Shown here: piece by piece, positions 16,280 to 29,090 of the stretch
Position numbering within the stretch: the stretch's first letter is position 1
Layout: each line of letters starts with the position of its first letter
NCBI GenBank assembly: GCA_027405735.1
Contig: JAPEHQ010000016.1
Span: 868,001-932,000, forward strand
DNA: 64,000 nt
Direction of reading: 5' to 3'
Source: Mucor racemosus
Taxonomy: Eukaryota; Mucoromycota; Mucoromycetes; Mucorales; Mucoraceae
Made by a program: the position numbers and the translations under genes
The notes under the pieces: generated by a model
What the model saw: the letters and a program-made list of their open reading frames with translations, nothing else
Database searches by the model: none
Told to the model about the DNA's origin: nothing

Positions 16280-17019
16280 TGTTACGAGCGGTAACTAGTG
16301 AAAGTGATAAAGTAATAAGAGAAAGTAGGATTGAAAGTAAATAAAATAGATATTTCCAGAGCAGTAATGTCTATTCAATGAGCACCAGGTTTATAGTTGT
16401 CCAACTAGTAAGTAAATGTTTTATATAAATGTATATAAAACGAAAGATGTAAATGTGGAAAAGGTACAATGAACTTCTAACGACAGTTCAAGGGATCTAG
16501 TATATAATGTAATGTAATATAAAAGGATAAAAGACAATTGAGCTCCTAACTAATAGAATAGCGAGCAATTTAGATATGATATAAAGTATGTAAGATATAA
16601 GACGATCTTTATTTGGTTGAAGTCTATAGCTTCCTTTTTATAATAATTGTATAATTTCTAATTGTTTCTAATAATTTCTATGTCTAGGTAGATAATATGT
16701 TCGAGATCAATCTTTAACTGATCTCCTTCCAATAATTGGGGCAAAATAAGAGTAATTGTGAGTCATGGCAAGATCAAATGGTTGTCGTATCTTGAATGCA
16801 GGGATTATATAATAAATTTATGGATTAAAGAGAGTCGAGTCTCCAGAAGTTTGATTAAAAAGGAATCTGTATGAATATATGGGTGTTGTTACAAAGCCTT
16901 CGTGCTTTGAATTTGTGTTTGATTTTACTTTTGACAGATTGTGACAGATTTGGAAAGATGAGTTCAAGGGTAACAAAAAAAAAGAGTTTATTCAAATAAT
17001 AAATGTTCGATTTGTAACA
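16280..17019. repeat. Candidate solo LTR (740 bp)
   Basis: The segment begins TGTTACGAGC and ends ATTTGTAACA, so its ends are TG..CA with a 6-bp inverted match (TGTTAC/GTAACA). It is flanked by ACAC on both sides (16276-16279 and 17020-17023), a possible 4-bp target-site duplication. There is no second copy in the window and no coding sequence inside, so the call rests on termini only. It ends 109 bp from the 3' end of the tRNA-Ile gene. Confidence 0.5.
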
Positions 17020-17127
17020 ACACCTGAAGGATTAAAAAATTATTTTAATATTGTGTTATAAAACATAACAGCTTTGCAACGATAAAAAGCTACATACACT
17101 ACAGTTTCGGCAATTTGCAAAAATAAA

Positions 17128-17201
17128 TGCTCATTAACAGGGTCGAACTGTTGACCTTGGCGTTATTAGCACCACGCTCTAACCAACTGAGCTAAACGAG
17201 C
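17128..17201 (-). tRNA. tRNA-Ile (anticodon AAU)
   Basis: The complementary strand folds as a 74-nt tRNA. The acceptor stem GCTCGTT pairs with AATGAGC plus discriminator A (one G-U pair), the D arm is GCTC..GAGC, the anticodon stem TGGTG/CGCCA frames loop CTAATAA with anticodon AAT (AAU), and the T arm is AACAG-TTCGACC-CTGTT. The A and B boxes are intact and no intron is present. It decodes AUU/AUC after A34-to-inosine modification. Confidence 0.95.
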
Positions 17202-17379
17202 TTCTATGACTGTTTGACCATAATATAAAATATAATGTCTTTATTAATGTTCGTGAATTCGAAAAAAACTGAATTTTAAGACTTTTACTGCCAGTACTTA
17301 ATATTTGCATCATTAATTTTCGATCCAAAATTAAACACATAGTACATACACATCAAACGACTTTTTTTTAATTACTTCA

Positions 17380-19196
17380 GTTGATAAAATTTGAATTTTC
17401 TTAAAAGATCTGATTTTCATAGTTTTCAATCTTCAAAATAATCGGAACGTGTCCTCTTTTCTGTAACTAACCCCATACTTAGTGATATTAAACGAGCCGA
17501 GCCTTTTTTATGCAGCCGAGCTTTTCTCAAGGCTCGTTAAAGTTAGACGAGCTTACAAAAAAGCTCGTTCAACCTCGACGAGCTTTTTTTTGCGCGTGAC
17601 TAGAGCTCGTTTACCCCAAACGAGCTTTTTTATGCAGCGACTAAAACTTATCATCTCAATGCGAGCTTTATTTTACCTTTCCAGTGACAAATATCTAAAG
17701 TAAAGCAAACTTATGAATGTCAATTGACAATTATCTAAAGTAATAATGTCATAGCATTTACTAATTATTATTTAAATTTGAACTTTTCGAAAAGAAGTCA
17801 AAAGCTCGTCTTTCTCAAACGAGCTTTTTAAAAAAAAGTCAAAAACTCGTCTTTGTCAAACGAGCTTTTATTAAAGCTCGGCTCGTTGTGGCGAGCTTTG
17901 GTCAAGCTCGTCCTAGGCTCGGCTCGTCTTTTATACTTACCCATACTAGGCAATTTTTGAAAAATATCGTAGACATTATTGCCAAGTAGATATATGAATA
18001 GGTTGCATTAGGCTACATGTATTTGACTTAATTTCATATCTCACGGAAGAACTAAAAATGCGCAGAAATCGTTGCTTTTTCCTTGAAAACTGGATTTTAT
18101 TTCTTATCTCTGCTTAACTTTTTTTTTAACTAAATAACACCAAGAAAAAATTATAAGTTGATGTAACTGAGACGTTCAACTTTTATTCAAAAACAGGTAT
18201 CCGAAAATATACTATTTTTTGCAGTTGATATAATCTTTTTAATACTAATGTTTCAGATTTTCACTGCTAGTTTACTAGTGAAAAATCAAAACTTTGAGCC
18301 TTAGTATCTCTGAAAAAAACTAAGCTATACCAACAACTATTAATAATACAACTTACTTGTTTTGAAGTGCTCTATAACATATTTTAGATAAAGAAAAAAA
18401 CTGTGCACCTTTTTTTTTATTCTATATTTTTTTTGACTTTTTGTACTGTAGTCGATTTCAAAATATTCGTTAAATTGAGCAACACTTTTTTTACATTCAT
18501 ATTATCAAGCTCGTTGAGCTATCTCAGACCCAATTTAGTTTTTTTCAAAATATTGATTTTTCGTGGAGATATCCTTAAAAATATGTACAAAGAGATATCC
18601 TCGTTTCTGACCTCACTTTTTCCCTTGTATACCCTCATCCCAAATTCTGAATTTGAAAAAAAATTGACAAAAATCTTGTTTTCTCTACGAAAAATGCAGC
18701 TGGAAGGTTTTGCAATAGCTCAATCGATAAATAATTTTTTTGCGCATTGTATCTATAGTTTATATTTGAAATATACTTATAAAAAGTGATGTGTATCTTC
18801 AAAAATCCTCCAAAATTTTAATTAAATTTTATGCAAAATTTTATGTGAAACACTTGTTTGGTTTTTGTTTAGATGAATGCAAAATGCAAAATTGTACAAA
18901 AACTATTTAATATGCTAGGTCGTCTTACTTTACAATTCATGAGCCATTAAACGATTTTGTTTTTTAAACCATTTTTTGATCGATTTATACATGGATTTTG
19001 GAACTCAGTCATTATAGGCTGTAGACTGTGATGTGAATTATTATTTTCATTATCTCGATGAAAAATCAGTATTTTTTGCTAAAACAAAAAATGCACAGTA
19101 GCTTTTAGTTGGAACAATCTTGTGAATACAAAAAATCTATACCTCAATTTAGGTGTTCAATTTTTTATAACCAATTTTAGGTCAATCTTGACTAAT
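17380..19196 (+). repeat. Noncoding repeat family A, copy A1
   Basis: An AT-rich interspersed repeat recognised by long shared stretches with copies near 25785-27690, 44655-45010 (reverse) and 59150-59925. Shared landmarks include TTTTCAATCTTCAAA near the start, TGTTTTGAAGTGCTC, CAGACCCAATTTAGTTTTTT, and the end CAATTTTAGGTCAATCTTG. It has no conserved reading frame. Copy A1 is interrupted at 17480-17939 by a hAT-type MITE and stops at 19196 where family D begins. Confidence 0.75.
17480..17939. mobile_element. hAT-type MITE (460 bp) with GAGC-rich subterminal repeats
   Basis: The element begins TAGTGATATTAAACGAGCC and ends GGCTCGTCTTTTATACTTA; the reverse complement of the end reads TAAGTATAAAAGACGAGCC, giving imperfect terminal inverted repeats. 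It is flanked on both sides by the 8-bp duplication CCCATACT (17472-17479 and 17940-17947). Copy A4 of the host repeat, near 59250, shows the uninterrupted site (CTCATACTGAATG). Inside are about a dozen AACGAGC/GCTCGTT motifs in both orientations, as in subterminal binding arrays of hAT elements. It has no transposase, so it depends on an element elsewhere. Confidence 0.85.
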
Positions 19197-21906
19197 CACT
19201 ACGACCAAACTATGCTTCCCATGGGCATAGTGATCTGCACAGATGGGCAGATTAAAATGTTTTGTGCAGATCAGGCATCCTAGATGAGCAGAGCAATAAA
19301 ATCAAGGCTTTTAGTCAATTTATTAAAGTATATCAATCATAATATAATTAATAACGAAGATAATCTGAATGGTTTAAAATAGATGTGAGTTACTCTGATT
19401 CAACAGAATTGCCTTATTGACGAGGTATATCAATTTGAAAGAGTTCTGCCCATGTTCTTCTTTCGGGGACCAAATGGGAACAACGACAACAACCTGTTTG
19501 GTAACACTAAAAGTATTTATGCCTTTGTAAATTTCTGTTTGTAACACACAAAATCTTTTTTCTTCCCTACTCTTTCCTCAGCTCTTTTATTTATGTTTAA
19601 AACTACAACAAAAAGACCAATATTTTTTTAAACTGAAATCAAGAAGCAGGTACAAGTACATGTTTTTCCTATTGTTTATTTGCAAATGAATTATGAACTG
19701 ATAATGTTAGGGTACGTTATAATATCTTTCTAAAACAAAAACAGCATCCAGGACTTCATCATTTTGTTCCGTTATTTACGTTATAATTAATGGTTTTTTG
19801 GTCTAAAGTTGATATCTACTTGGAACATGGAGAAAAACTGATGATTATAAAAGTATGTATAGTATTGACTTGGTTTCAATGAGTGAATAAACTCATGTTA
19901 GTCTATTTAGTTTCTAAAAAGCCTTTATTTCTATTTAGTGACGAACAGCTAAGAAGAGGAAAACAAGATGTTGTCTTGTATATCACTATCAAATATCAAA
20001 GGTACACCATAATTATTACTTATTAGCTTCTTGTTAATTAATTTTACTAATAAATCAATCTTTATAGGTCAAAGTAAAGGCGCTTTCAGTTCAAAACGTT
20101 TGAAACAGTTCAATTATGCTAATTTGCATGGTTTATTGTCTCTTGTTCATTCAATTGCTATATTTGATTTTAATATTTTTTTGTTTATACTGCTAATCGA
20201 CTCGTTCGTCCATTAGAATCAACTCGTCATCCTTATTAATTAGTGTATCTATAATAACGGTCCATTATTATTAGCTCATGGTGTGCAAAGTTATTAAAAA
20301 AGGTTGTCTAATCTCAAATCTATCTGATTCAACTGCTGATGCTAAACTAGCATCAAATTAGTTGTGTCGATTCGTAATAAAGTAAGGCGTTTTATCAAGT
20401 ACGATGTTGGCGCTCAATGTATTTCAGTTAAATTGAACAGATAGACATATTATGGTTCATGTGAAGATCTATAAACACAAAAAAATAATCCAAACTGTCA
20501 TGCTTCGTCAACCTGTACGAGATTTTTTGTGACGATACTTGGTGGCTCAAGTGTAATTTAGGCATTTAATTGTCAAACGTATCGAATCAAGATGAGGTTG
20601 ATTGATTGATATAATGGATAATAATGCAATGTCATTTATTAAATGGGTGAATGTAAATGTATCGTATTATAAAGCAACAAAGCTTACTTGTGAATGAAAA
20701 CACTAACTATTTTGATTAACATCAATAGGTTCAAAAAGCATAGTTAAGTGCAACAATTTCTACTAAATTGCATACTTTAATATGTAGAAAAAACTTGAAG
20801 TATTCATTCTTTTTTTTTGGCAGTGCTACAAATCATCGTTCAATATGACTGAATATTAATGAATTAGAGAAAATACAGCTGGTAAAAAGCTGATATCAAA
20901 AAATGTATATCGAGATCAAGGTAGATAAAAAGTGCATTCATTGTGTAGTGGTGGAAATCGCAACATTTTGATAATTAGGAATTACAGGACCAAGTTGATG
21001 TTGTGTTTGCCTCAGGATTTTTAATGAAAAAATTTAAACGTATACTTCATCAAACTTATTACATAGATGTTAAATACTCATTATATGCTATAAGTATCAT
21101 CTTGTTTTTTATTTAATTGCTGTATTATTAAAAATCAAGCTTTTCATAGCTTATAACAGTAAAAATGGGGTGTTCCTCATTTTAGATTGACATTATTACC
21201 ATAAGGTGGGCTGATGACACTGTATGTCTGATACTACTACTGTAAATGGAACCAGTCAATTTGATTTATCTAATTTGAATGCAAATACCGAGGAACCATT
21301 TGTAAGTAGTATTTAAATTGGCTCCGGTAAAGCATTGAATAAATTGGCTTGGGACAAAGAGGATAAAAAGGCGGCAATAGGTTCTAGTGATGGCCATGTT
21401 TATGTTTATGTTTATGATATTGGAGAGGTAGGAGTAAAAAAACTTAACGTAAATCACCTCTAGTGCATTAATTATCAAGTAAGACTATATCATCATTAAA
21501 TAAACTACCACACAATATTAATATGTATAAACATTTACAGTAATTAAGCTTGAATCAAGTGAGTACAGCATCATTAATTCTTGAAAAAGTTCTCAAGTAT
21601 TATAAAATCTCTTATTTTTAGGACTTACAAGGCTTATAGGCGGAATATTAATTTAGAAAATTATTTTTGTCCAGATCATCAATTTTGACATTTTTTAAAT
21701 TTTTTTTTCTGATTTTGCAAATTTAGAGTTGATTTTACTACCAATTATAAAAAACAAAAAGTATACACATGTGCAGAATTTAGCGCTCTATTTGCTCAAC
21801 AAAGAATAACAAATATTTTTATTGCAAAGTATTACATGAAAATTCTTTAATCAAAAAACCGTTTTTTGGACAAAAGTACAAAGTTTTATTACTTAGTATT
21901 TAATAT
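19197..21906 (+). repeat. Repeat family D, copy D1 (long form)
   Basis: D1 starts with CACTACGACCAAACTATG and runs through several blocks shared with copies at 22-23 kb, 36 kb, 42 kb and 60-63 kb. At 21185-21440 it reads, with interruptions, as a WD40 stretch (TSQFDL, ANTEEPF, KALNKLAWDKED, GHVYVYVYDIGE) that resembles cytoplasmic dynein intermediate chain. An in-frame stop lies between NTEEPF and KALNK. Two shared blocks, 20260-20650 and 20800-21170, are unidentified. The copy ends abruptly at about 21906, where the inverted copy D2 begins after a 56-bp spacer. Confidence 0.7.
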
Positions 21907-21962
21907 ACTACATTATGAGAGAAAATTGTAGCCATGACTAATATACATTTTATAAAAGCTTA

Positions 21963-23458
21963 ATATTAAATACTAAGTAATAAAACTTTGTACTTTTGTC
22001 CAAAAAACGGTTTTTTGATTAAAGAATTTTCATGTAATACTTTGCAATAAAAATATTTGTTATTCTTTGTTGAGCAAATAGAGCGCTAAATTCTGCACAT
22101 GTGTATACTTTTTGTTTTTTATAATTGGTAGTAAAATCAACTCTAAATTTGCAAAATCAGAAAAAAAAATTTAAAAAATGTCAAAATTGATGATCTGGAC
22201 AAAAATAATTTTCTAAATTAATATTCCGCCTATAAGCCTTGTAAGTCCTAAAAATAAGAGATTTTATAATACTTGAGAACTTTTTCAAGAATTAATGATG
22301 CTGTACTCACTTGATTCAAGCTTAATTACTGTAAATGTTTATACATATTAATATTGTGTGGTAGTTTATTTAATGATGATATAGTCTTACTTGATAATTA
22401 ATGCACTAGAGGTGATTTACGTTAAGTTTTTTTACTCCTACCTCTCCAATATCATAAACATAAACATAAACATGGCCATCACTAGAACCTATTGCCGCCT
22501 TTTTATCCTCTTTGTCCCAAGCCAATTTATTCAATGCTTTACCAGAAAAAACTTACTTCTGACCTATAAAAATTGATTTATTAGTAAAATCAATTATTAA
22601 TAACAAGCTGGTAAGTAATAATTATGGTGTACCTTTGATAGTTGGTAGTAATATACAGTACAAGGCAACATCTTGTTTTCCTCTTCTTAGCTGTTGGCCA
22701 CTAAATAGAAACAAATGCTTTTTAGAAACTAAATAGACTAACATGAGTTTATTCATTCGTTCAAATCAAGTCAATACTATACATACTTTTATAATCACCA
22801 GTTTTTCTCCAGGTAGATATTAACTTTAGATCAAAAAAGCATTGATTATAACGTAGATAATGGAACAAAATGATTAATTCCTGGATGCTTTTTTTGTCCC
22901 AGAAAGATATTATAACGTGCCCTAACATTGACAGTTAATAATTTATTTCCAAATAAACAACAGGAAAAACATGTACTTGTACTTGCTACTTGATTTCAGT
23001 TTATAAAAAAATATTGGCCTTTTTGTTGTAGTTTTAAACATAAATAAAAGAGCTGAGAAAAGAGTAGAGAAAAAAAAGATTTTGTGTATTACAAACAGAA
23101 ATTTACAAAGGCATAAATACTTTTAGTGTTACCAAACAGGTTGTTGTCATTGTTCCCATTTGGTTTTCGAAAGAAGAACATGAGCAGAACTCTTTCAAAC
23201 CCCAAATTTCAAATTAATATATCTCGTCAATAAGGCAATTCTGTTGAATCAGAGCAACTCAAATCTGCTTTAAATCATTCAAATTATCTTCGTTATTAAT
23301 TACATTATGATTGATATACTTTAATAAATTGACTAAAAAACCTTGATCTCATCGCTCTGCTCATCTGGGTTGCCTGATTGGCACAAATTTTTTATCCTGT
23401 CCATCTGTGCAGATCATTATGCCCACAGGAAGCATAGTTTGGCCGTAGTGAGTAGAAA
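21963..23458 (-). repeat. Repeat family D, copy D2 (short form, inverted)
   Basis: Read on the minus strand this copy starts at 23458 with CACTACGGCCAAACTATG and follows D1, but lacks the D1 interior from about 20080 to 21325. The same shortened junction (GTCA..AGTAAGTTTTTTCTGG) occurs in copy D3 near 35930, so a short form exists as a lineage. D1 and D2 together form a palindrome centred near 21935. The inner arms (21326-21906 and 21963-22543) look identical, while the outer arms (about 19197-20080 and 22575-23458) carry roughly one mismatch per eight to ten bases near the ends. Confidence 0.7.
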
Positions 23459-25552
23459 TAATGCCATGAAAAGAGATTAAATTGTCTCTGAGGTTATTAA
23501 CAACCGCATTGACAGAACCTAAAAATGTGATTATTACTATCTATGCTCTCATTACTACATGAAAACGTCTTACTCACTCTTATGAGACTCATATTCTTCA
23601 ACTACTGCAGGACTTTAAATGGTTACTAGATGGCCCCCTAACCCTATAAATGTTCTTTGGTCAGTAAGTCTGGTATAGCCACATGATGATATGAATGCTT
23701 TAACTTTCTTATCACGATATACACAAGTAAAGATTTTACCGCTACCAGGATCTTTTTTCATCGTCGTATAGAAACTACCATCTGCTTCTTCAACTTGCTC
23801 AACAATGTCAGTAATAATGGGCATTTCATGAAGCCAGTAACGACGCCTGGTTACTTGCATGATGGAATAGAGCCCCAAATCAGATAAAATTGTCGTCATA
23901 TCTGGAGATCCAAACCAAGGATCGGCAATGACAGTATGACCACTACCAAACCACCAAGGCTTTACCAAACGCTTGACAGTAGCTGTCAATTTGCGCATTC
24001 CAGGATCATCACCGTATTCTTTTGGTCTTCTTGGGTGACTGACTGTATTCATTTGTACAATGCAAAACGTATAATGATCTGCAAGCGTTTTAAACTCTTG
24101 GCCGATAGGATGAGGCTTTCGAGGTACCTTTTTTAAATTAGGCATGCCAGTACCTAACCATTGGTTCATGGATTCGTCAATAACCAAATACTTACCAGGT
24201 GTTAAACAATTTGCCATATGCGCATTGAACGCTTCAACTGTTAAACGAATCTGGTACAAAGGGTCCAGTTGCTGCTTCTCAAACGAGTGGATCTCAAAAA
24301 CATGAATTTGCATAATATCATTAAATCTTTTATTAGACATATATTCTGAGAAATTCACGTTCATCATAAAATGACTAGAGCCCTGTTTTCAGTATGCCTT
24401 ACGATCAGAGTGTTTGACTACTGTCATGATTTTCAAAAGCGCAATCCACATCATATACTCATGATAAGTAATATCTTTCCATGAGCCATCTATGCTTTTT
24501 CTTTCAGAAGGATTGCTATTATTAATAATTTTATAAAAGTGATCAAGAGGCAAGAAGAACAAGAATAATCCAAAGGTGTGGCATTTTTTGAATTAACCAA
24601 GTTCAACTTTGCTTTTGATTGCTGATAACTTTCACTGTAGAGTCTACTATCAACAAACAGATACTTCATCATTTGTCCAATCATTAGTAGGAGTTAAATC
24701 GACTTCCAACTGTTCGCCTTCTTCTTCAATAGCATCTTCCAAGAGGCTCTCGGTTTCCTCTAGAGCAGTAATGACATCAGTAGGATCAGTAGTATCGGGA
24801 ACGCCAGTTTTCAGTGGACCAAGATACTTAATGCTACCTTGCTTTACTGTCATTCTAATTGAAGTGAACTAAGCTAGATTCCCATCATAAAATACCTAGA
24901 TTAAATGTCATCTCATTTGAAACCATGCTACCAAAGATAAGACTATATAGTAAATAGACAATTGCATAAAGATAGCAAGGGTATAATACTCAAATAAGAG
25001 ATGCTAAAATACTAAAGTAATGTGGGATATCCTAAATAAAAGATACAAAAAGTATATGCTTATCAAGTAGAACAAGTAAGGGCTGTTCTGAAAGCATGAT
25101 TGACAAACTATATTTAAAAACACCGTTCTTGATCCACCAAATCAATAACCAAACAACCCAACATTTATACTCAAAATTAATGGAATCGTTGACAATTGCA
25201 ATGCAATTGCAAGATAGTAAATAATCACCAAATAATATAAATAGAGACGTAGAATAACCATTTTATTGCACATTATCCATATTTTAATAAAGAAGGATTT
25301 TAACAGTATTCTTTATCGCTTTTTACATCCATATTTTACTGCACTAATACCTGGTACTTCATCCAAGATGACCTCGTACATGACATGGTTATTCACTTCT
25401 GAACGACTAGTTGTCTTTCCTTTGAAGCACAAATGAGGTGTATTCCAATCATACTTGGCACGTAAAACGTTTTTAGCATCGACATCCTTAATAAAACGCT
25501 TACTGATTGATACAAGTGCGTTAACATCGAGATCGTGGTGAGCGGGAGGCAT
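23459..25552 (-). pseudogene. PiggyBac-like (DDE_Tnp_1_7) transposase, broken
   Basis: Starts at ATG 25552 and shows the transposase core: VIDESMNQWLGTGMPNLKK, IGQEFKTLADHYTF, VIADPWFGSPDMTT and FISSCGYTRLTDQRTF. The aspartates of IDES and ADPW are the expected DDE-type acidic residues. It is inactivated several times: a 484-bp solo LTR at 24860-25343 inside the frame, frameshifts near 24655 and 24565, an in-frame TGA just before MMNVNFSEYMS and an in-frame TAA after GGHLVTI. An intron follows (GTGAGT near 23575). The 3' end (NNLRDNLISFHG) is cut where family D begins at 23458. The family is common in Mucoromycota, from memory. A direct repeat (ACCCTTTTGGGCTGA) at 25739-25772 may mark its 5' terminal region. 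Confidence 0.88.
24860..25343. mobile_element. Solo LTR, 484-bp family, copy 1
   Basis: Begins TGAAGTGAACTAAG and ends ATATTTTACTGCA, flanked by the 5-bp duplication CTAAT (24855-24859 and 25344-25348). Removing it rejoins the PiggyBac-like frame across DEVPGI and RMTVKQG. A near-identical copy lies at 61501-61984. No internal retrotransposon domain is present. Confidence 0.92.
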
Positions 25553-25784
25553 GATTTTTAAAGTTTCAGATGTAAATTATGTTTATTTCAAATGTAAAAT
25601 TTAACAAAAGTTAATAATGAATATAATTTTTAACAAACAAAAAATATTTATGATGGCCCTGATGAACCTTATAACCCCCACACGCGATTATTACAAAAAA
25701 TCAATTTCCTATCCATTCAAAAATCACTATTTATTAGCAACCCTTTTGGGCTGAATCGACCCTTTTGGGCTGACCTAATCTCTA

Positions 25785-27690
25785 CTTGTTAATAATACAA
25801 CTTATTTGTTTTGAAGTGCTCCATAACATATTTTAATATAAAAGAATTCTGAGTACCTTTATTTTTTTCATTTTTTTGACTTTTTGTAGTAGATTTCAAA
25901 ATATTTATTAAAATGAGCAGCAATTGTTTTGCATTCATACCATTTAACTTGTTAAGCTTTCTCAGACCCAATTTAGTTTTTTTCAAGATATTAATTTTTT
26001 GTGGAGATATTCTCAAAAATGTGTACAAAAAAGAAAAAGTTACACTCCTTAGGTTAAAATAGATCTTTTTTCAAAAAAATACGATTTCTATCATTTTTCC
26101 CATGAAATTTTTCCTCTGCTGAGGTAAAAATGTATTATAATACACATTAATGCTGCAATAAATGGTGCTATTTATACTGTTTCATCTCTTTTTTGTGCGG
26201 AGATATAGCCGCTCAAACTATTAGAAAAATATCAGAAAATCAGCATAACTACTGACTTCATTAAATAAACATTAGTTTTAGTTATAATTAAAGTTCTTTA
26301 TCTATATCACTTGCATATTATTTGTTAGATTCAAATAGAGCAAAAATAAAATTTGAAAAATTTTAGTCCATAAAATGCATCTAAAATACATAAATCATTA
26401 ATATCTCTCCACTAATTTATTAAAGCTGAATGAGGGTTTAATAAGCATAATATTTAACAGTCGCATCTATAGATATGCTTTTAGTTTTTCAAAAAGTATC
26501 GATTTTTGACGGAGTAATGAAGATATTAAGGTGTACCCTTATTTTTTGACCCCAACCCCCATCCAAAAATCGTGGTTTTGAGCGATTTTCAAAACAAAAT
26601 GATAGCAACCTCTTATTGCAATTAGTATGGATCGATGCAAATTTTTAAGGGCTAAAAACAACAATAAACTGTCTATAAGTTATTATTATACCATCTGTTG
26701 AGTAAATTTAGAAAAACTAATAATTTTTTATTCCAATTTTGGTTTTCACAGCTTAAATTTAAAAAATGGAAACTTTATGGCTTAATATCTCTGGAAAAAA
26801 TTAAGCTACAATACAAACAGTTTTTAATAATAAAACTTACTTGTCTTGAAGTGCTCTTTAACATATCTGAGTTTGAAAAAACCCGAACACTTTTATTTTT
26901 TTTCATTTTTTTGACATTTTTATAGTAGATTTTAAAATGCTCGTTAAATTGAGCAACACTTTTTTTACATTTATATTATCAAGCTCGTTAAGCTATCTCA
27001 GACCCAATTTAGTTTTTTTCAAAATATTGATTTTTCGTAGAGATATCCTTAAAAATATGTACAAAGAGATATCCTCGTTTCTGACCTCATTTTTTCCCCT
27101 TGTATACCCTCATCCCAAATTCTGAATTTGTAAAAAAAAATTGACAAAAATCTTGTTTTCTCTACGGAAAATGCAGCTAGAAGGTTTTGCAATAGCTCAA
27201 TTGATAGATAATTTTTTTGCGCATTATATCTATAAACTATATTTAAAATATGCTTATAAAAAGTGATGTGTATCTTCAAAAATTGTCCAAAATTTTAATC
27301 AAATTTTATGCAAAATTTTATGTAGAACACTTGTTTGGTTTTTGTGTAGACGAATGCGAAATGCAAAACTGTGCAAAAACTATTTAATATGCTAGGTCGT
27401 CTTACTTTACAGTTCATGAGCCATTAAACGATTTTGTTTTTTGAATCATTTTTTGATCGATTTTACAACAAATAAATTTTGGAACTCAGTCACTAAAGGC
27501 TGTAGACTCTGATGTGAATTATTATTTTCATTATCTCGATGAAAAATCAATATTTTTTGCTAAAACAAAAAATGCACAGTAGCTTTCAGTTGGATCAATC
27601 TTGTGAATACAAAAAATCTGTACCTCAATTTAGGTGCTCAGTTTTTTATAGCCAATTTTAGGTCAATCTTGGCTAATGTTTGGCCAGTAC
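25785..27690 (+). repeat. Repeat family A, copy A2 (two segments)
   Basis: Segments 25785-26040 and about 26690-27690 match A1, in the same order and strand, including TGTTTTGAAGTGCTC, CAGACCCAATTTAG and the end CAATTTTAGGTCAATCTTGG. The stretch between them (26040-26690) is AT-rich and not matched elsewhere in the window; it may be a family part missing from A1 or an insertion. No gene is seen. Confidence 0.7.
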
Positions 27691-29090
27691 ACTTATATTC
27701 TGGTATTAGTACCTCTATTTTCGAACAGATATAAATGACCTATATAGTGAAGGCACATCTTCTTTGAAGGCTTTACATAGTCTGACTGTATGTTGGACAA
27801 AAACATTCGAAAAACATTTTAAAAACATTTTAAAACCATCTAAAACCTACTTTTTACAACTGTAAAAACCGACAACAATAACTCTATATCGCCAAGTTTC
27901 GATACCAATAACTTTTAACTTTACATGAAAATAGGTACGCATTTTTGATACGATGATCTCTAAGGACAACTTCCATAAGCTACTGTATGTTGAGAAATTC
28001 ATCGCCAAAGCGCATCTATAGCTTAATGTGTACTTTTATTGAAAACAATTAAAATACAATCTCTATGAATGCTAATCCAAGTAAGCTGCCGCTCTACATA
28101 AATATACAGTAAAAGAAGGATAAAAAAAGAACAAACCCAGATACTCAAAGAGTTTATTCTAGCTCATAAAAGGAAGATATATAGGAAAAATTAACATTAT
28201 GTTTGATATAAGCATCTCAAGAATATCTCCAGATTTTTTATTTTGCTTGTATTTGTATAAAAGAGAAAGCTATGCAGGGATCATAAATCGAACCTATGAA
28301 AAGCGAAAAATCAGTTAATTTTGCCTATTCGAGATGCAAATCATTTTTTGGAACGTATAGCCTAATCCGATCATTTTTCATGTATTCAAGGTATATTCTA
28401 AATTATTTGTTTGTGGTTTGTTATGGAAAAAGCGATATGCTCTGGCCTTTATTGAAGACTAGCAATGCTTTTCTAGGAATAGTACACCTACAATATATCA
28501 AAAATGCATTTTGACGTATACAGCGTTACATAAATTTAGGGTTTAAAATAAATTATGGAAACATACAAATCACGAAATACAAAACTTGACGAGGCTTTTT
28601 ACGGCGCTGATAGTTTCTTTGCCCAAAAGTTAATTACCTTGGTAGCCTCTCATTTTGGTTATTGAATCAATATATTCCAAGATAAAAGATGTTAAAGTGT
28701 AGGTTTTGTTATATTCACTCAATATATTTTCTCAAACGAGAATTCAATCACAAATACGAAGCTCACAAGTGTGTTTGTTCAACATTCTAACCTAAAGATA
28801 GATCAAATTACTGTTGTACTTTAAGAGCAAGATCTTAATTTTAATCCATTCGGCATGATAAATTTAGTCTCGATCTTTTTTTGACAACAATCTAACTTAA
28901 TACCACAACAGCATCGCAAAATGTTGTCATTTATTAACATATTTATATCAGTGTGGGACAAATCAATATATTAAAAGAAGTGAATTGAATTTATTAAGAA
29001 AATAGTAAAAGAATAAAAATAAATTGTTGATTAAGAAAATAATGATATGATAATACAATTAAGCTAATGTATAATAATATGGATGGTTAA
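27691..29090. other. Intergenic region, no gene seen
   Basis: About 1.4 kb of AT-rich sequence downstream of the Slm-like gene. A 72-codon frame at 28296-28514 has no recognisable motif. No repeat shared with the rest of the window was noticed. Confidence 0.5.

Noticed and set aside
17480..17939. CRISPR-like or regulatory array of GAGC motifs
   Set aside because: Spacing is irregular and orientations mixed; duplication and terminal repeats identify a hAT MITE, and the organism is a eukaryote.
21266..22576. 70- and 61-aa minus and plus frames starting MIINALEVIYVKFF
   Set aside because: They are the antisense of the dynein-like block in D1 and D2; the sense reading fits a WD40 protein better.
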